NCBI GenBank assembly: GCA_949498985.1
Contig: CATECQ010000001.1
Span: 1-64,000 of the forward strand
Length of the DNA: 64,000 nt
Reading direction: 5' to 3'
DNA from: Glaciecola sp. HTCC2999
GTDB lineage: Bacteria > Pseudomonadota > Gammaproteobacteria > Enterobacterales > Alteromonadaceae
The notes beneath the pieces are model-generated. The model was not told the origin of the DNA. It made no database searches and worked only from the letters and a program-made list of their open reading frames with translations. Below, piece by piece: positions 39,962 to 50,585 of the stretch (its first letter is position 1; each line of letters opens with the position of its first letter). The translations under genes and the position numbers were made by a program.

Positions 39962-40014
39962 AAATTACGTGTAGCAATACATTATTTAACAACCTTAATA
40001 GGATAATTAACCTT

Positions 40015-42309
40015 ATGCATGCATATAAAAAAGCATCATTAGCAATTGTTGTGTCATCAATCTTAGCCAGCAATACTGCTTTTGCACAAGATGAAGCCTC
40101 ATCAGACAAAGGCCTTGAAACAATTACTGTTACAGCACAGAAACGTACTCAAACACTTCAAGAAGTACCTATTTCGATTGCCACTCTTAATGGTGAACGT
40201 TTTGAAAGTTTATTCTCTGGCGGCGATGACATATTAACACTCGCAACGCGTGTTCCAGGTTTGTATGCAGAGAGCTCAAATGGACGAGTTGCTCCGCGTT
40301 TTTATATGCGTGGTTTAGGTAATACTGATTTTGATTTAGCCGCTTCACAGCCAGTTTCCGTTGTGATGGATAACGTGGTAATGGAAAATGTTGTATTAAA
40401 AAGTTTTCCATTATTTGACGTTGAACAAGTAGAAGTAATACGTGGTCCACAAGGTACCTTATTTGGCCGAAATACCACTGCTGGTATTGTTAAGTTTGAT
40501 TCTGTCAAACCATCTGACGAGTTTGATGCTTACGTAAAATTAGGTGCAGGTAGTTATGGTACCCAAAACATCGAAGCTGCTGTAGGTGGTGGTTTGACTG
40601 ATGAATTAAGCACTCGAGTATCGGTACTTTCACAAACACGTGATGATTATATTGATAATGCCTTCTCTGGACAAGATAACGCTTTAGGTGGCTATGATGA
40701 AAAAGCTTATCGTATGCAGTTACTATATAGCCCAAGCGAAGATTTATCAGTGCTATTTAATGTCCATGGACGTGATTTAGTAGGAACAGCCTCTGTATTC
40801 AGAGCCAACGCCCTGTCTCGCGGTAGTAACCAATTAAATGATTCTTATGATCGTGAAACTGTATATTATGATGCCAACCTTTTAGGCAATGGTTTTGATA
40901 ATAACCCACAAGAGTACGAAGGGTTTGGTAGTAGCTTAACCATCGAATACGATATGGGTGATATTAGCTTTACATCAATTACTGCCTTAGAAACTGCTGA
41001 AGGTTTCTCATTAGGTGATGTAGATGGCGGTGCTTCTGTCGATCCAGCACGTGATATCAATGGTGATGGAACTGACGAAACTTCATACCCGGGCTTTATT
41101 CCATTTACTGCAGTCACTCAAGATTTACTGAATGATTTGGAACAGCTTACTCAAGAAGTACGCTGGGCAAGTAATTATGACGGTGCTTTAAACTGGCAAG
41201 CTGGTGCTTATTATTTTGATTCATCATTCAGTGTCACTAGTGTTGATGGTTTTTTTGGTGCTTCAGAAGTATTTCATGAAAACACGACATGGGCATTATT
41301 TGGTCAGTCTACTTATGAATTAAATGACCGTTTAACAATTACTGGTGGTGTACGTTATACCCATGATGAAAAGTCTTTAGTCGTTGGTGAGCAAAATGTC
41401 GATGGATTTGCATTGGTGATTGGTGCAGCGAGTGTTCAGGATTACGATCCAGTCAATGTTGATGATGGTAAACTCAGTTTTGAACTATCAGGTAACTATA
41501 AAGTAGATAGCAATACTTCAGTATTTGCTCGTTATGCCAACGGTTTCCGTGCACAGACCATCCAAGCGCGTGATGTTGCTTTTGAAGGTGCACCATCTGT
41601 TGCTGATGCTGAAACCATTGATTCAGTTGAAGTCGGTTTCAAATCTGATCTGTTAGATAATACTTTGCGATTAAATGCAGCAGCATTTTATTACACAATT
41701 GATGATATTCAATTTTCTGCAATTGGTGGTGGTGCAAATAACACAGCATTAATTAATGCAGACAAAGGTACGGGTGTTGGTTTTGAAATCGATGCTGAGT
41801 ATATCGCTTCGGATGCATTAGTGTTAACTGCCGGTTATAGCTATAATAAAACGACGATTAAGGATCGTTCACTTTCGGTTTATCCTTGTGGCGCATCTGC
41901 TGAGTTTGGTCCAAATTGTACCGTTAATGATGCCTTAACAACAGATAACCGTGCCTTAATTGATGGTAATCCGTTCCCACAAGCACCTGAAACAATCATG
42001 AATTTCACGGCACGTTACTCAATACCAACAGGTGATGATGGCGAGTACTTCTTCTTCACTGATTGGGCATTCCAAGGCGCAACTAACATTTTCTTATATG
42101 ACTCTGTTGAATTTAAAACAGATGATAACTTTGAAGGTGGATTACGTATTGGTTATGAAAACTTTGCTAACGATTATACTATCGCGTTATTCGGTCGTAA
42201 TATTACCAATGAGCAAAATCTACGTGGTGGTATCGATTTTAATAACCTAACGGCTATTGTTAACGAACCTCGTATTATTGGTGTCGAGTTTAAAGCGTCT
42301 TTTTACTAA
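40015..42309 (+). CDS. TonB-dependent outer-membrane receptor
   Basis: This 764-residue protein has a signal peptide (cut after AFAQ, about residue 25), a TonB box region (LETITVTAQKR), a plug domain (about 45-155) with VEVIRGPQGTLFGRNTTAG, and a 22-strand-type barrel ending in EFKASFY with a terminal aromatic. It transports an unknown ligand with TonB-ExbBD energy. The family is the large group of Alteromonadales and Caulobacter receptors, many for sugars, fatty compounds or aromatics. Neighbouring SDR and acyl-CoA dehydrogenase genes hint at a lipid-like or acyl substrate. Confidence 0.92.
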   Translation: MHAYKKASLAIVVSSILASNTAFAQDEASSDKGLETITVTAQKRTQTLQEVPISIATLNGERFESLFSGGDDILTLATRVPGLYAESSNGRVAPRFYMRGLGNTDFDLAASQPVSVVMDNVVMENVVLKSFPLFDVEQVEVIRGPQGTLFGRNTTAGIVKFDSVKPSDEFDAYVKLGAGSYGTQNIEAAVGGGLTDELSTRVSVLSQTRDDYIDNAFSGQDNALGGYDEKAYRMQLLYSPSEDLSVLFNVHGRDLVGTASVFRANALSRGSNQLNDSYDRETVYYDANLLGNGFDNNPQEYEGFGSSLTIEYDMGDISFTSITALETAEGFSLGDVDGGASVDPARDINGDGTDETSYPGFIPFTAVTQDLLNDLEQLTQEVRWASNYDGALNWQAGAYYFDSSFSVTSVDGFFGASEVFHENTTWALFGQSTYELNDRLTITGGVRYTHDEKSLVVGEQNVDGFALVIGAASVQDYDPVNVDDGKLSFELSGNYKVDSNTSVFARYANGFRAQTIQARDVAFEGAPSVADAETIDSVEVGFKSDLLDNTLRLNAAAFYYTIDDIQFSAIGGGANNTALINADKGTGVGFEIDAEYIASDALVLTAGYSYNKTTIKDRSLSVYPCGASAEFGPNCTVNDALTTDNRALIDGNPFPQAPETIMNFTARYSIPTGDDGEYFFFTDWAFQGATNIFLYDSVEFKTDDNFEGGLRIGYENFANDYTIALFGRNITNEQNLRGGIDFNNLTAIVNEPRIIGVEFKASFY

Positions 42310-42370
42310 GACGTTTCGCTAGCGTAACTAAACAGTTACTGTGGTGCAATATGCCACAACCTAGAAGATA

Positions 42371-42409
42371 AAAAAAACGGTGTTAAGAATTAACTTAACA
42401 CCGTTTTTT
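42371..42409. terminator. Bidirectional terminator between TonB receptor and RND pump genes
   Basis: AAAAAACGGTGTTAAG (42371-42386) pairs perfectly with CTTAACACCGTTTTTT (42393-42408). The A-run and T-run on the two sides allow it to act on both converging transcripts. Confidence 0.94.
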
Positions 42410-42433
42410 ATTACCTAAATTTTGATCAAAACC

Positions 42434-45400
42434 TTACGCTTCTAACCCTTTATTTTCGGTGATTTTTGATGCTAATGATTCTCTTTCTAAATCTCGTTGT
42501 GCTCGATAGGTCTTTGAGAAAACCGCTTTTAAATCATCTAATATCATATACAAGGATGGGACAAGTAACAGCGTAATGACAGTAGCAAATAATATCCCAA
42601 AGGCCAGTGATATTGCCATCGGAATGACCACTTGAGCCTGTAGAGAACGTTCAAACACTATTGGCATGAGCCCCATGAAGGTCGTCAGTGATGTTAAGAT
42701 AATCGCTCTAAATCGTTCGGAACCAGCTTGAACTGCAGCATCGATCATACTCTTGCCTTCGGCGCGGGCACGATTCACAAAATCAACCATAATAAGACTA
42801 TCATTGACTACCACACCCGATAGAGCAATGATTCCACAAATCGATAACACACTCACGGAATTGCCTAAAATCAAATGACCCACAATTGCCCCTACTATTC
42901 CAAAGGGAATGACTGACATTATAATCAATGGCTGCGAATAGGATTTAAGGGGGATCGCCATCAAGGCATATATTGCAAATAAAGCAAATAAAAACCCTTG
43001 TGCTAATGAAGCTAGCGCATCTTGTTGCTCTTTCGAATTGCCTTGTAATTTAAATGACACATCCGGGTATTGCTTCACATATTGAGGGATTGCTTGGGTC
43101 ATCACATCACGTAAAATAGTATCAGGCTCTATAATGTCTGGATTGACCTTTGCAGACACACTGATTGAACGTTTCCCATCAACCCGATTAATTGATGTAT
43201 ACCCTTGCCCGACTTCAATATCTGCCACTTCTTGGAATGGAATTTCATCCCCATTCGCGGCACGCACCCGCATTGTTTCTAAATTACCAATAGAGTTACG
43301 TTGTTCTTTAGGGTAGCGTACCATGACTTTTATTTCTTCATCATCACGCTGTATACGTTGAGCTTCAGCACCGTAAAACCCATAACGAACTTGTTGAGCT
43401 AAACTTGAAAGACTTAGACCAAGTGCTTCGCCTAGTGGCTTAATATTAATGCGAATTTCATCGCTACCATTAGCAAAGCTATCGTTGATATCAGATACCC
43501 CCTCATACTGTGACAAAAAATCCTTTAATTCATCTGCCACAATACGCATATTATCAATATTCTTCCCACTGAACTCAAATGATAGGTCCGAACCGCCTCC
43601 TGGTCCTCCAGGAGCACCAATGTTAAAGGTTTTTACACCTGGTATTTCTGGTATTTCATCGCGCCATCGATCATATAATTGTATATCCGTGATAGTGCGA
43701 TCTTCACCCTTTGATAACTCGACAAATACTTGTCCACCGAGCGCACCTTGACTAAAAGCAATGGAATGTTTAACTGCCCCTTCACCTTGTTCACGCTGCA
43801 GTTTATTGTCCATATCATCTAATGATTGCATCAAAGTTTGAATGGCTTTGTCTCGTTGAATCAATGATGAGCCTTGTTCTAATTCGACGTTAGCAAACAT
43901 AAAATCTGATGGAATAGTTGGGAAAAAGACGAACTTCACAATCCCACCGGTAAATAATCCTATGGTTAAAATAAAGATCCCAATGAAAGTTGCAAGTGTG
44001 GTGTAACGGTTCCTTATCGCTTTTTGTAAAAATGGGACATATTTTTTATAAATAAATACTTTAATCCCCTCGGCAAAGAAATCTCGAAACCGCTGAAACG
44101 CGTTCGCCTTTTTAGGATCGTATGGGGTGTTTTTCATGTGTGCTAAATGTGCAGGCAAGATTAGTTTAGATTCAATAAGTGAAAAAACTAAACACACAAT
44201 TACCACGCCACCAATCGTTTTCCAGATCACTCCAAAAGTACCTGATACCATCATCATTGGTGAAAATGCAGCAATCGTAGTTAATACACCAAACGTTGCA
44301 GGCATTGCGACTCGCTTTACTCCTTTTATGATGTTATCTACCGAGTGACCATCTTTATCCATAGCCGTGTAGGCGGACTCTCCCATAATAATGGCGTCAT
44401 CCACCACAATTCCTAAGACTAAAATAAAGCCAAAAAGACTGATCATATTAATCGACACACTCAAAAATTCCATTGGCAATACTGCGAGTGTGCCAAGGAA
44501 ACAGACCGGCAAACCCCAAATGACCCAGAATGCAAGTCGGATTTTTAAAAATAAGGATAAAATAAGGAAGACTAACAATGCGCCAAAACCCATATTTTCA
44601 AGCATCATATTCAAGCGGTCAGCAAGATAAAATGAACTATCACCCCATGTGTCAGCTTGAATATTAGACGGGAAATCCCCGCGAACATTGTCCAGATATT
44701 CATTGACTCGTTTAGATATTTCTAATGCATTTTGATCGCCCACTGCACGAACTTGAATACTGATCGCAGGTTTACCATCAAAATATGCTAGGGCGTTATC
44801 TTCAACAAACCCATCATTAATGGTTGCAATATCTCCTAATAATAAACGCGTACCATCATTGCGAGTTACTAACACAATACTTGCAAAATCATAGGCATCG
44901 TAAGCTTGGCCTTTAGCCCGCAGTAAAATATCACCATTATCCGACCGGATAGCACCACCTGGAATATCAATAGAAGAGCGACGAACCGCAGACACTAATT
45001 CGTTAAATGTTAAATTATATTTTTGTAAGTTAGCCTCTGAAATTTCAATAGAAATTTCATATGGTCTATCCCCCACTACTCTAACGTCTGAAACACCGGG
45101 TAAATTTGCAATATCATCACGTAAATTTTTAGAAAACTCTTTAAGTTCTTTTTCTGTCGCATCGCCATAAGATGAGATCCATAAAACATCTTGGGGGGCT
45201 TTAACACGGTAAACGACTGGTTTTTCGGTATTGGCAGGGAATGATGGTATTGCATCGACTTGAACTTTAACTTCGTCTAATAATAGCTGAACGTCATAAT
45301 CGTCTTCAACCTCGATACTCAAAGACCCAAACCCTTCAACTGAACGAGATGTTAGACGTTTTATGCCTTCTAAATCTTTGACTGCTTCTTCTAACTTTAG

Positions 45401-45616
45401 CACGACACCTTCTTCAACTTCTTGAGGTGCAGCTCCTAAATATGGCACTTGTACAGAGATGACATTAAACTCAAAGGTCGGAAATACTTGTTTTTGGATC
45501 GTGAAAATCCCAAACACTCCCCCAAACAGTAACACCCACATGAGTAAATTTGCTGCCACGTGATTACGCGCAAACCAAGCAATAATGCCCTTTTGCGTAT
45601 CAATTTCTTGAGACAT
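42434..45616 (-). CDS. RND-family efflux permease
   Basis: This 1060-residue inner-membrane pump has 12 membrane segments and two large periplasmic loops. The proton-relay aspartates are visible in GIVVDDAIIMGES (about 406-407), and the second half shows GVVVNDSLIMVDFVNRAR. It belongs to the AcrB/HAE or related RND group; drug, metal or lipid substrate is not clear. The start overlaps the adaptor stop by one base. No outer-membrane TolC-like gene is beside it, so it must share a TolC encoded elsewhere. Confidence 0.93.
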   Translation of the reverse strand: MSQEIDTQKGIIAWFARNHVAANLLMWVLLFGGVFGIFTIQKQVFPTFEFNVISVQVPYLGAAPQEVEEGVVLKLEEAVKDLEGIKRLTSRSVEGFGSLSIEVEDDYDVQLLLDEVKVQVDAIPSFPANTEKPVVYRVKAPQDVLWISSYGDATEKELKEFSKNLRDDIANLPGVSDVRVVGDRPYEISIEISEANLQKYNLTFNELVSAVRRSSIDIPGGAIRSDNGDILLRAKGQAYDAYDFASIVLVTRNDGTRLLLGDIATINDGFVEDNALAYFDGKPAISIQVRAVGDQNALEISKRVNEYLDNVRGDFPSNIQADTWGDSSFYLADRLNMMLENMGFGALLVFLILSLFLKIRLAFWVIWGLPVCFLGTLAVLPMEFLSVSINMISLFGFILVLGIVVDDAIIMGESAYTAMDKDGHSVDNIIKGVKRVAMPATFGVLTTIAAFSPMMMVSGTFGVIWKTIGGVVIVCLVFSLIESKLILPAHLAHMKNTPYDPKKANAFQRFRDFFAEGIKVFIYKKYVPFLQKAIRNRYTTLATFIGIFILTIGLFTGGIVKFVFFPTIPSDFMFANVELEQGSSLIQRDKAIQTLMQSLDDMDNKLQREQGEGAVKHSIAFSQGALGGQVFVELSKGEDRTITDIQLYDRWRDEIPEIPGVKTFNIGAPGGPGGGSDLSFEFSGKNIDNMRIVADELKDFLSQYEGVSDINDSFANGSDEIRINIKPLGEALGLSLSSLAQQVRYGFYGAEAQRIQRDDEEIKVMVRYPKEQRNSIGNLETMRVRAANGDEIPFQEVADIEVGQGYTSINRVDGKRSISVSAKVNPDIIEPDTILRDVMTQAIPQYVKQYPDVSFKLQGNSKEQQDALASLAQGFLFALFAIYALMAIPLKSYSQPLIIMSVIPFGIVGAIVGHLILGNSVSVLSICGIIALSGVVVNDSLIMVDFVNRARAEGKSMIDAAVQAGSERFRAIILTSLTTFMGLMPIVFERSLQAQVVIPMAISLAFGILFATVITLLLVPSLYMILDDLKAVFSKTYRAQRDLERESLASKITENKGLEA

Positions 45617-46794
45617 TATTGACCCTCCTCATCTAAGGTCGACGTCTTTACGGGTTCATCACCAGGTAAACGAACTTTCATCCCATCAAAGGCATTAGGG
45701 ATTGCACTTATTGCAATGTTATCGCCAGCTTCCAAACCTGCACTAATGAAGATTTTCTCATCATCAGCACGTTGTACTTCAACATCTTTAATCAAAATCT
45801 CACGATCCTCAGTAACAGTAATCACCGTGCCATCTAAACGTACTAAATTACGAGGTAAAACGACGATATTCTCTGCTGTGACACCAGTAATTTCTGCATT
45901 AACAAAACTGCCAAAACGTAAAATATTATGTGAGGTAGCGGGATCACGTTGATAAGGGTCTTCCACTTCAGCAATGGCATAAATGACGCGACTTTGCATA
46001 TTCATAACACCTTCATCTCGGGTCAATTTAGCTAACCATTGTTCAGTTCTACCCCCGACTCTACCCGTCAACAAAACACTACCGGGTTGACTAGCGTCTA
46101 AATTAAGATAAGCAAGGTCTGCATCCGTCAAAGGTAAGCGCACCTCAGCTTTATTCGTAGCCGCAATATTGGCAAGTACCGTTCCCATGTTTACAAATTG
46201 GCCAATATCTACCTTTTTTTGCTGTACGATGCCATCATAAGGTGCACGTATTATTGTGCGTGCTAAGTTGCGTTTAGCGCGCTCTAAATTTGCCATGGCC
46301 GCTTGCAATGATGCTTCTTCTCGGGCTAATTGCGGTTTACGTAAACCTAGTTCCGTGGCAACCGATTGACTAATTGAACTCCATTCTTTGGCGGCAACTT
46401 TACCTCTAGCAAGTTCTTCTTCATATGATGCTTGAGCACGAGAGACTTCAGCTTGAGCAAGTTTCACATCGGTTATTTTGTCTGCGTTTTCTAACCGAAC
46501 CAGTTCATCACCTTGTTTAAACATACCACCATTTACAAAAACGTCAGATACGGAATCAATACGCCCACTCACTTGAGCAGATAGTGCACTTTCTACTTTG
46601 GGCATGACATTGCCTTGCGTCTTAACAGTATAAGTCACATCCGAAATACTCACAGGCTGCACTTCAACTAAAAATGTCTTTTCTTCTAATGGTTTTTTCT
46701 CAGGTTTAGGTTTGTTTAACGTTAATATTACAGCCACAACAATGGCTACCATGACAATAATTAACGGGATACCTGCAGAGCGTAATGCTTTCAT
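45616..46794 (-). CDS. RND efflux periplasmic adaptor (membrane fusion protein)
   Basis: This 392-residue adaptor begins with a membrane anchor (GIPLIIVMVAIVVAVIL) without a lipobox, followed by a lipoyl half (SALSAQVSGRIDSV), a coiled-coil hairpin (about 110-190), a second lipoyl half (ARTIIRAPYDGIVQQ) and a beta-barrel. It links the RND permease to an outer-membrane channel. It is the first gene of the pair and overlaps the permease by one base. No regulator gene is adjacent. Confidence 0.9.
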   Translation of the reverse strand: MKALRSAGIPLIIVMVAIVVAVILTLNKPKPEKKPLEEKTFLVEVQPVSISDVTYTVKTQGNVMPKVESALSAQVSGRIDSVSDVFVNGGMFKQGDELVRLENADKITDVKLAQAEVSRAQASYEEELARGKVAAKEWSSISQSVATELGLRKPQLAREEASLQAAMANLERAKRNLARTIIRAPYDGIVQQKKVDIGQFVNMGTVLANIAATNKAEVRLPLTDADLAYLNLDASQPGSVLLTGRVGGRTEQWLAKLTRDEGVMNMQSRVIYAIAEVEDPYQRDPATSHNILRFGSFVNAEITGVTAENIVVLPRNLVRLDGTVITVTEDREILIKDVEVQRADDEKIFISAGLEAGDNIAISAIPNAFDGMKVRLPGDEPVKTSTLDEEGQ

Positions 46795-46955
46795 AGAAAC
46801 TCTTTATAAATATTAACGGAATTTTAATGATGACATTTTAAGGGGTTTGGTTGAAGGTTGTAAGTGATAAATAATGGTATGGAGGAAAGGATTGTTAGCA
46901 AATGTTTCAGGGGAATCTTATAACATCATTTTACTGTTCAATTTTTGTTGATAAT

Positions 46956-46984
46956 CTCCCTAATGGCTATCAACCGTTAGGGAG
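46956..46984 (-). terminator. Strong hairpin after etfA
   Basis: CTCCCTAA-x-GG pairs with CC-x-TTAGGGAG, an inverted repeat with one mismatch, 20 bases after the etfA stop on the minus strand. No T-run follows on that strand, so it may be a Rho-dependent end or an mRNA-protecting hairpin. Confidence 0.45.
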
Positions 46985-47003
46985 AAATCTAGATAACGCT
47001 TAT

Positions 47004-47933
47004 TTATCCTAAAGCGGCTTCTAACTCAGGTAATACCTCAAATAAATCCCCTACTAAACCATAATCTGCAATTTGGAATATCGGTGCTTCTTCATCTTTA
47101 TTGATTGCAACAATAACTTTTGAGTCTTTCATACCAGCTAAATGCTGTATTGCACCACTTATGCCTACTGCAATATACAATTGAGGGGCAACAATCTTAC
47201 CCGTTTGTCCAACTTGCATATCATTGGGTACAAAGCCAGCATCCACAGCCGCTCGAGACGCACCAATAGCTGCACCTAATTTATCAGCAATACCATTTAA
47301 CAATGCAAAATTATCACCATTTTGCATGCCCCGACCGCCAGAAATAATGACATCAGCCGCGGTTAATTCTGGACGCTCTGATTGTGTTAATTCCGCACTT
47401 ACAAAGCTAGATAATGCAGCGTCATGCAGCCCTGTTATAGTTTCAACAGGTGCATCATTAGTCAGTTCTGCTGTGTCAAATGCCGAGGCACGAACGGTAA
47501 TGACTTTCAAATTATCACTGCTTTGTACCGTTGCAATTGCATTACCTGCGTAAATTGGACGAATAAAAGTATCCGCTGATTCTATAGCAATAATATCTGA
47601 AATTTGTGCAACATCCCTTAAAGCAGCCACGCGCGGCATAAAGTTTTTACCTGTCGTTGTTGCTGCGGCGAGTATGTGCGTATAATTATCGGCAATACTC
47701 AAAACCAGTTCAGATACATTTTCTGCAAGTTGGTGTCCATAGCAGTTAGCATCGGCAACTAAAACACGATTTACTCCCGCTATTTTAGCTGTTTCTGTCA
47801 CCACCTTTGCACAACTGTGGCCGGCCACTAATACATCTACGACATCACCAAGTTGACTCGCCGCAAATACTAATTTTGCAGTTTCTGATTTCAATTCATT
47901 ATTGTCATGTTCTGCATAGACTAAGATACTCAT
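47004..47933 (-). CDS. etfA: Electron transfer flavoprotein alpha subunit
   Basis: This 309-residue subunit holds FAD. The C-terminal FAD domain shows [45 protein letters not shown] and [15 protein letters not shown] collects electrons from acyl-CoA and other dehydrogenases in the cytoplasm. It overlaps etfB by four bases (ATGA), implying coupled 1:1 synthesis. The ETF-quinone oxidoreductase gene is divergent from etfB. Confidence 0.97.
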   Translation of the reverse strand: MSILVYAEHDNNELKSETAKLVFAASQLGDVVDVLVAGHSCAKVVTETAKIAGVNRVLVADANCYGHQLAENVSELVLSIADNYTHILAAATTTGKNFMPRVAALRDVAQISDIIAIESADTFIRPIYAGNAIATVQSSDNLKVITVRASAFDTAELTNDAPVETITGLHDAALSSFVSAELTQSERPELTAADVIISGGRGMQNGDNFALLNGIADKLGAAIGASRAAVDAGFVPNDMQVGQTGKIVAPQLYIAVGISGAIQHLAGMKDSKVIVAINKDEEAPIFQIADYGLVGDLFEVLPELEAALG

Positions 47934-48682
47934 GCAATCACCTTTGCTTCTGTTTTTAATTTTTCAATCAACTCGGCAACATCTGCCACTTTTACACCAC
48001 CACTTCGCTGTGAAGGCGCTGTCACTTTTATTAATGACATATTAGAGGTTAAATTAATACCAAGTGAATCTGCTTCAATCGTTGCAACCGGCTTGCGTTT
48101 GGCTTTCATTATGTTAGGTAACGATGCATATCGCGGCTCATTCAAGCGTAAATCAGTTGTCACAATAGCAGGTAGTGATAATGAGACTGTTTGTAACCCA
48201 CCATCAATTTCACGGGTAACAGCAACTTTACCCTCTGCCACTGATACATCAGAAGCAAAGGTACCTTGCCCCATTCCTGACAAGGCTGCCAACATTTGAC
48301 CGGTTTGATTATTATCAGAATCAATCGCTTGCTTACCTAAAATTACCAAATCTGGCGACTCTTCATCCACTACGGTTTTAAGCAACTTTGCAATTTGCAA
48401 TGAGTCTAGCTCGGCATCAGTTTGAATATGAATACCGCGATCTGCACCCAATGCCAACGCTGTTCTAATTTGCTCCACACAAGCTGCTGTTCCTATAGAT
48501 ACGACGACAATTTCAGTCGCACTTCCCGCCTCTTTCAAACGAACCGCTTCTTCTACTGCAATTTCACAAAATGGATTAATAGACATTTTGACATTGGCTA
48601 AATCAACGTTTGATTCATCCGCTTTCACTTTTACTTTGACGTTGTAATCGATGGCCCGCTTAACAGGCACTAAAATTTTCAT
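47930..48682 (-). CDS. etfB: Electron transfer flavoprotein beta subunit
   Basis: This 250-residue subunit binds AMP and docks with dehydrogenases. The start KILVPVKRAIDYNVKV, the segment DLVILGKQAIDSDNNQTG and a recognition loop after EPRYASLPNIMKAKRK are diagnostic. ATG at 48682 is chosen over a GTG at 48688 because GAGG lies six bases upstream. It is the first gene of the etfBA operon. Confidence 0.96.
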   Translation of the reverse strand: MKILVPVKRAIDYNVKVKVKADESNVDLANVKMSINPFCEIAVEEAVRLKEAGSATEIVVVSIGTAACVEQIRTALALGADRGIHIQTDAELDSLQIAKLLKTVVDEESPDLVILGKQAIDSDNNQTGQMLAALSGMGQGTFASDVSVAEGKVAVTREIDGGLQTVSLSLPAIVTTDLRLNEPRYASLPNIMKAKRKPVATIEADSLGINLTSNMSLIKVTAPSQRSGGVKVADVAELIEKLKTEAKVIA

Positions 48683-48856
48683 AACCACCTCATGTGTATT
48701 TGATGCAAATATAATGTTAGTGTAATAATAAATTTTGAAGTTAACCTAAGTGACAACTTCATTAAATTCAGTCATTATAATTTACACTGTAATTGCCCCG
48801 CAGATTATTTGAATTTTTTATATCTGTGTATCACTCACAATAAAAAGAGGTGAAAA

Positions 48857-50494
48857 GTGGAACGAGAATCTATGGAATTTGACGTTGTCATCGTCGGCGC
48901 AGGCCCATCGGGTCTATCTTCAGCTATTAAGTTGATGCAATTAGCTCAAGCACAAAATAAAGAATTGATGGTATGTGTTGTAGAAAAAGGTTCTGAGGTC
49001 GGTGCTCACATTTTATCGGGTGCAGTGTTTGAAACTCGTGCGCTTGATGAGTTACTTCCCAATTGGCGAGAACTCGATGCCCCCATAAATACCCCCGTGA
49101 CAAGAGATGAAATTTACTACTTAACGGGAAGTGATAAAGCCGTTAAGTTACCCAATATTATGACACCTAAAACCATGCATAATGAAGGTAACTATATTGT
49201 TTCTATGGCCAATGTAACACGATGGTTAGCCACACAAGCTGAGCAGTTAGGAGTAGAAATATTTCCCGGTTTTGCAGCCGCTGAAACGATTATCGAAGAT
49301 GGTATAGTCAAAGGCATTATTACCGGTGATATGGGCATTAGTGAAAATGGTACCCACAAAGATAGTTACATGCCGGGTATGGAATTACGCGCTAAATACA
49401 CTATTTTTGCTGAAGGATGTCGGGGACATTTAGGTAAAACATTAATCAACACTTTTGCATTAGACAAGGATTCAACACCACAACATTATGCTATTGGGTT
49501 TAAGGAGATTTGGGATATTGATCCTGCTAAACACCAGCCTGGATTAGTTGTGCATACTGCTGGTTGGCCATTGACTGATGCAACCGGAGGAAGCTATTTA
49601 TATCACGCTGAAAACAATCAAGTATTAGTTGGCCTGATTGTCGATTTAAATTATGCCAATCCTCATTTGAGTCCTTTCGATGAATTCCAACAACTCAAAC
49701 ACCATCCTACGATCAAACAATATCTAGAAGGTGGAACACGAGTAAGTTATGGCGCACGTGCTATTGCCAAAGGAGGGTTTCATTCATTACCCAAAATGAC
49801 GGTACCTGGAGCAATACTAGTCGGTTGTGAGGCTGGCACGTTGAATTTCGCTAAAATTAAAGGTAATCATACGGCTATGAAGTCGGGTATGTTAGCTGCC
49901 GAAGCGATTTTTAATAATATAGATAACGAAGTAAGTGACTTAAAAGAATTTACTCAATTGTTTAAATCCTCATGGTTATATAATGAGCTTTTCACGTCAC
50001 GTAATTTTGGTCCTGCCATACATAAATGGGGTAATTTTATAGGTGGTGCATTTAATACACTTGATCAAAATATATTTAATGGGAAATTACCCATTAATTT
50101 ATTTGACCATGATGAAGATCATGCACAAATGAAAAATGTAAAAGATGCGAAAAAAATTAATTACCCTAAATATGATAATAAAATTAGTTTTGATAAATTA
50201 AGTTCAGTATTTCTTTCTAATACTAACCATGAAGAAGATCAACCCTGTCACTTACGCCTAAAAGATCCTCAATTACCGATTAAATCAAACCTAAAAGAAT
50301 ATGACGAGCCTGCGCAGCGTTATTGCCCAGCGGGTGTTTATGAAGTCATTAACGATGATAATGGTGATGCAATATTTAATATTAATTCACAAAATTGTAT
50401 TCATTGTAAAACATGCGATATAAAAGAACCTAATCAAAATATTGATTGGATAGTACCAGAAGGAGCTGGTGGGCCAAATTATCCTAATATGTAA
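48857..50494 (+). CDS. Electron transfer flavoprotein-ubiquinone oxidoreductase
   Basis: This 545-residue membrane-associated enzyme passes electrons from ETF to ubiquinone. It has an N-terminal FAD motif VVIVGAGPSGLSSAI (about 9-23), a quinone-binding region with AKGGFHSLPKM, and a C-terminal 4Fe-4S domain with cysteines in YCPAGVYE and NCIHCKTCDIKEP. The GTG start at 48857 is supported by AGGTGAAAA just upstream; ATG at 48872 (MEFDV) is possible. It is divergent from etfBA, completing the ETF pathway. Confidence 0.95.
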   Translation: MERESMEFDVVIVGAGPSGLSSAIKLMQLAQAQNKELMVCVVEKGSEVGAHILSGAVFETRALDELLPNWRELDAPINTPVTRDEIYYLTGSDKAVKLPNIMTPKTMHNEGNYIVSMANVTRWLATQAEQLGVEIFPGFAAAETIIEDGIVKGIITGDMGISENGTHKDSYMPGMELRAKYTIFAEGCRGHLGKTLINTFALDKDSTPQHYAIGFKEIWDIDPAKHQPGLVVHTAGWPLTDATGGSYLYHAENNQVLVGLIVDLNYANPHLSPFDEFQQLKHHPTIKQYLEGGTRVSYGARAIAKGGFHSLPKMTVPGAILVGCEAGTLNFAKIKGNHTAMKSGMLAAEAIFNNIDNEVSDLKEFTQLFKSSWLYNELFTSRNFGPAIHKWGNFIGGAFNTLDQNIFNGKLPINLFDHDEDHAQMKNVKDAKKINYPKYDNKISFDKLSSVFLSNTNHEEDQPCHLRLKDPQLPIKSNLKEYDEPAQRYCPAGVYEVINDDNGDAIFNINSQNCIHCKTCDIKEPNQNIDWIVPEGAGGPNYPNM

Positions 50495-50585
50495 AAAAAT
50501 AAATTTTACTTAATTTAAAAATTTCCTATACTAATTAAGTTAGAGTAAGTTTTATAATTGGTTTTAAATTTTTAAAGGAAATTAC

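Noticed and set aside
48782-48792. TTACACTGTAA between etfB and the ETF-QO gene
   Set aside because: An 11-base palindrome in AT-rich DNA is easily due to chance, and I could not tie it to a known regulator.
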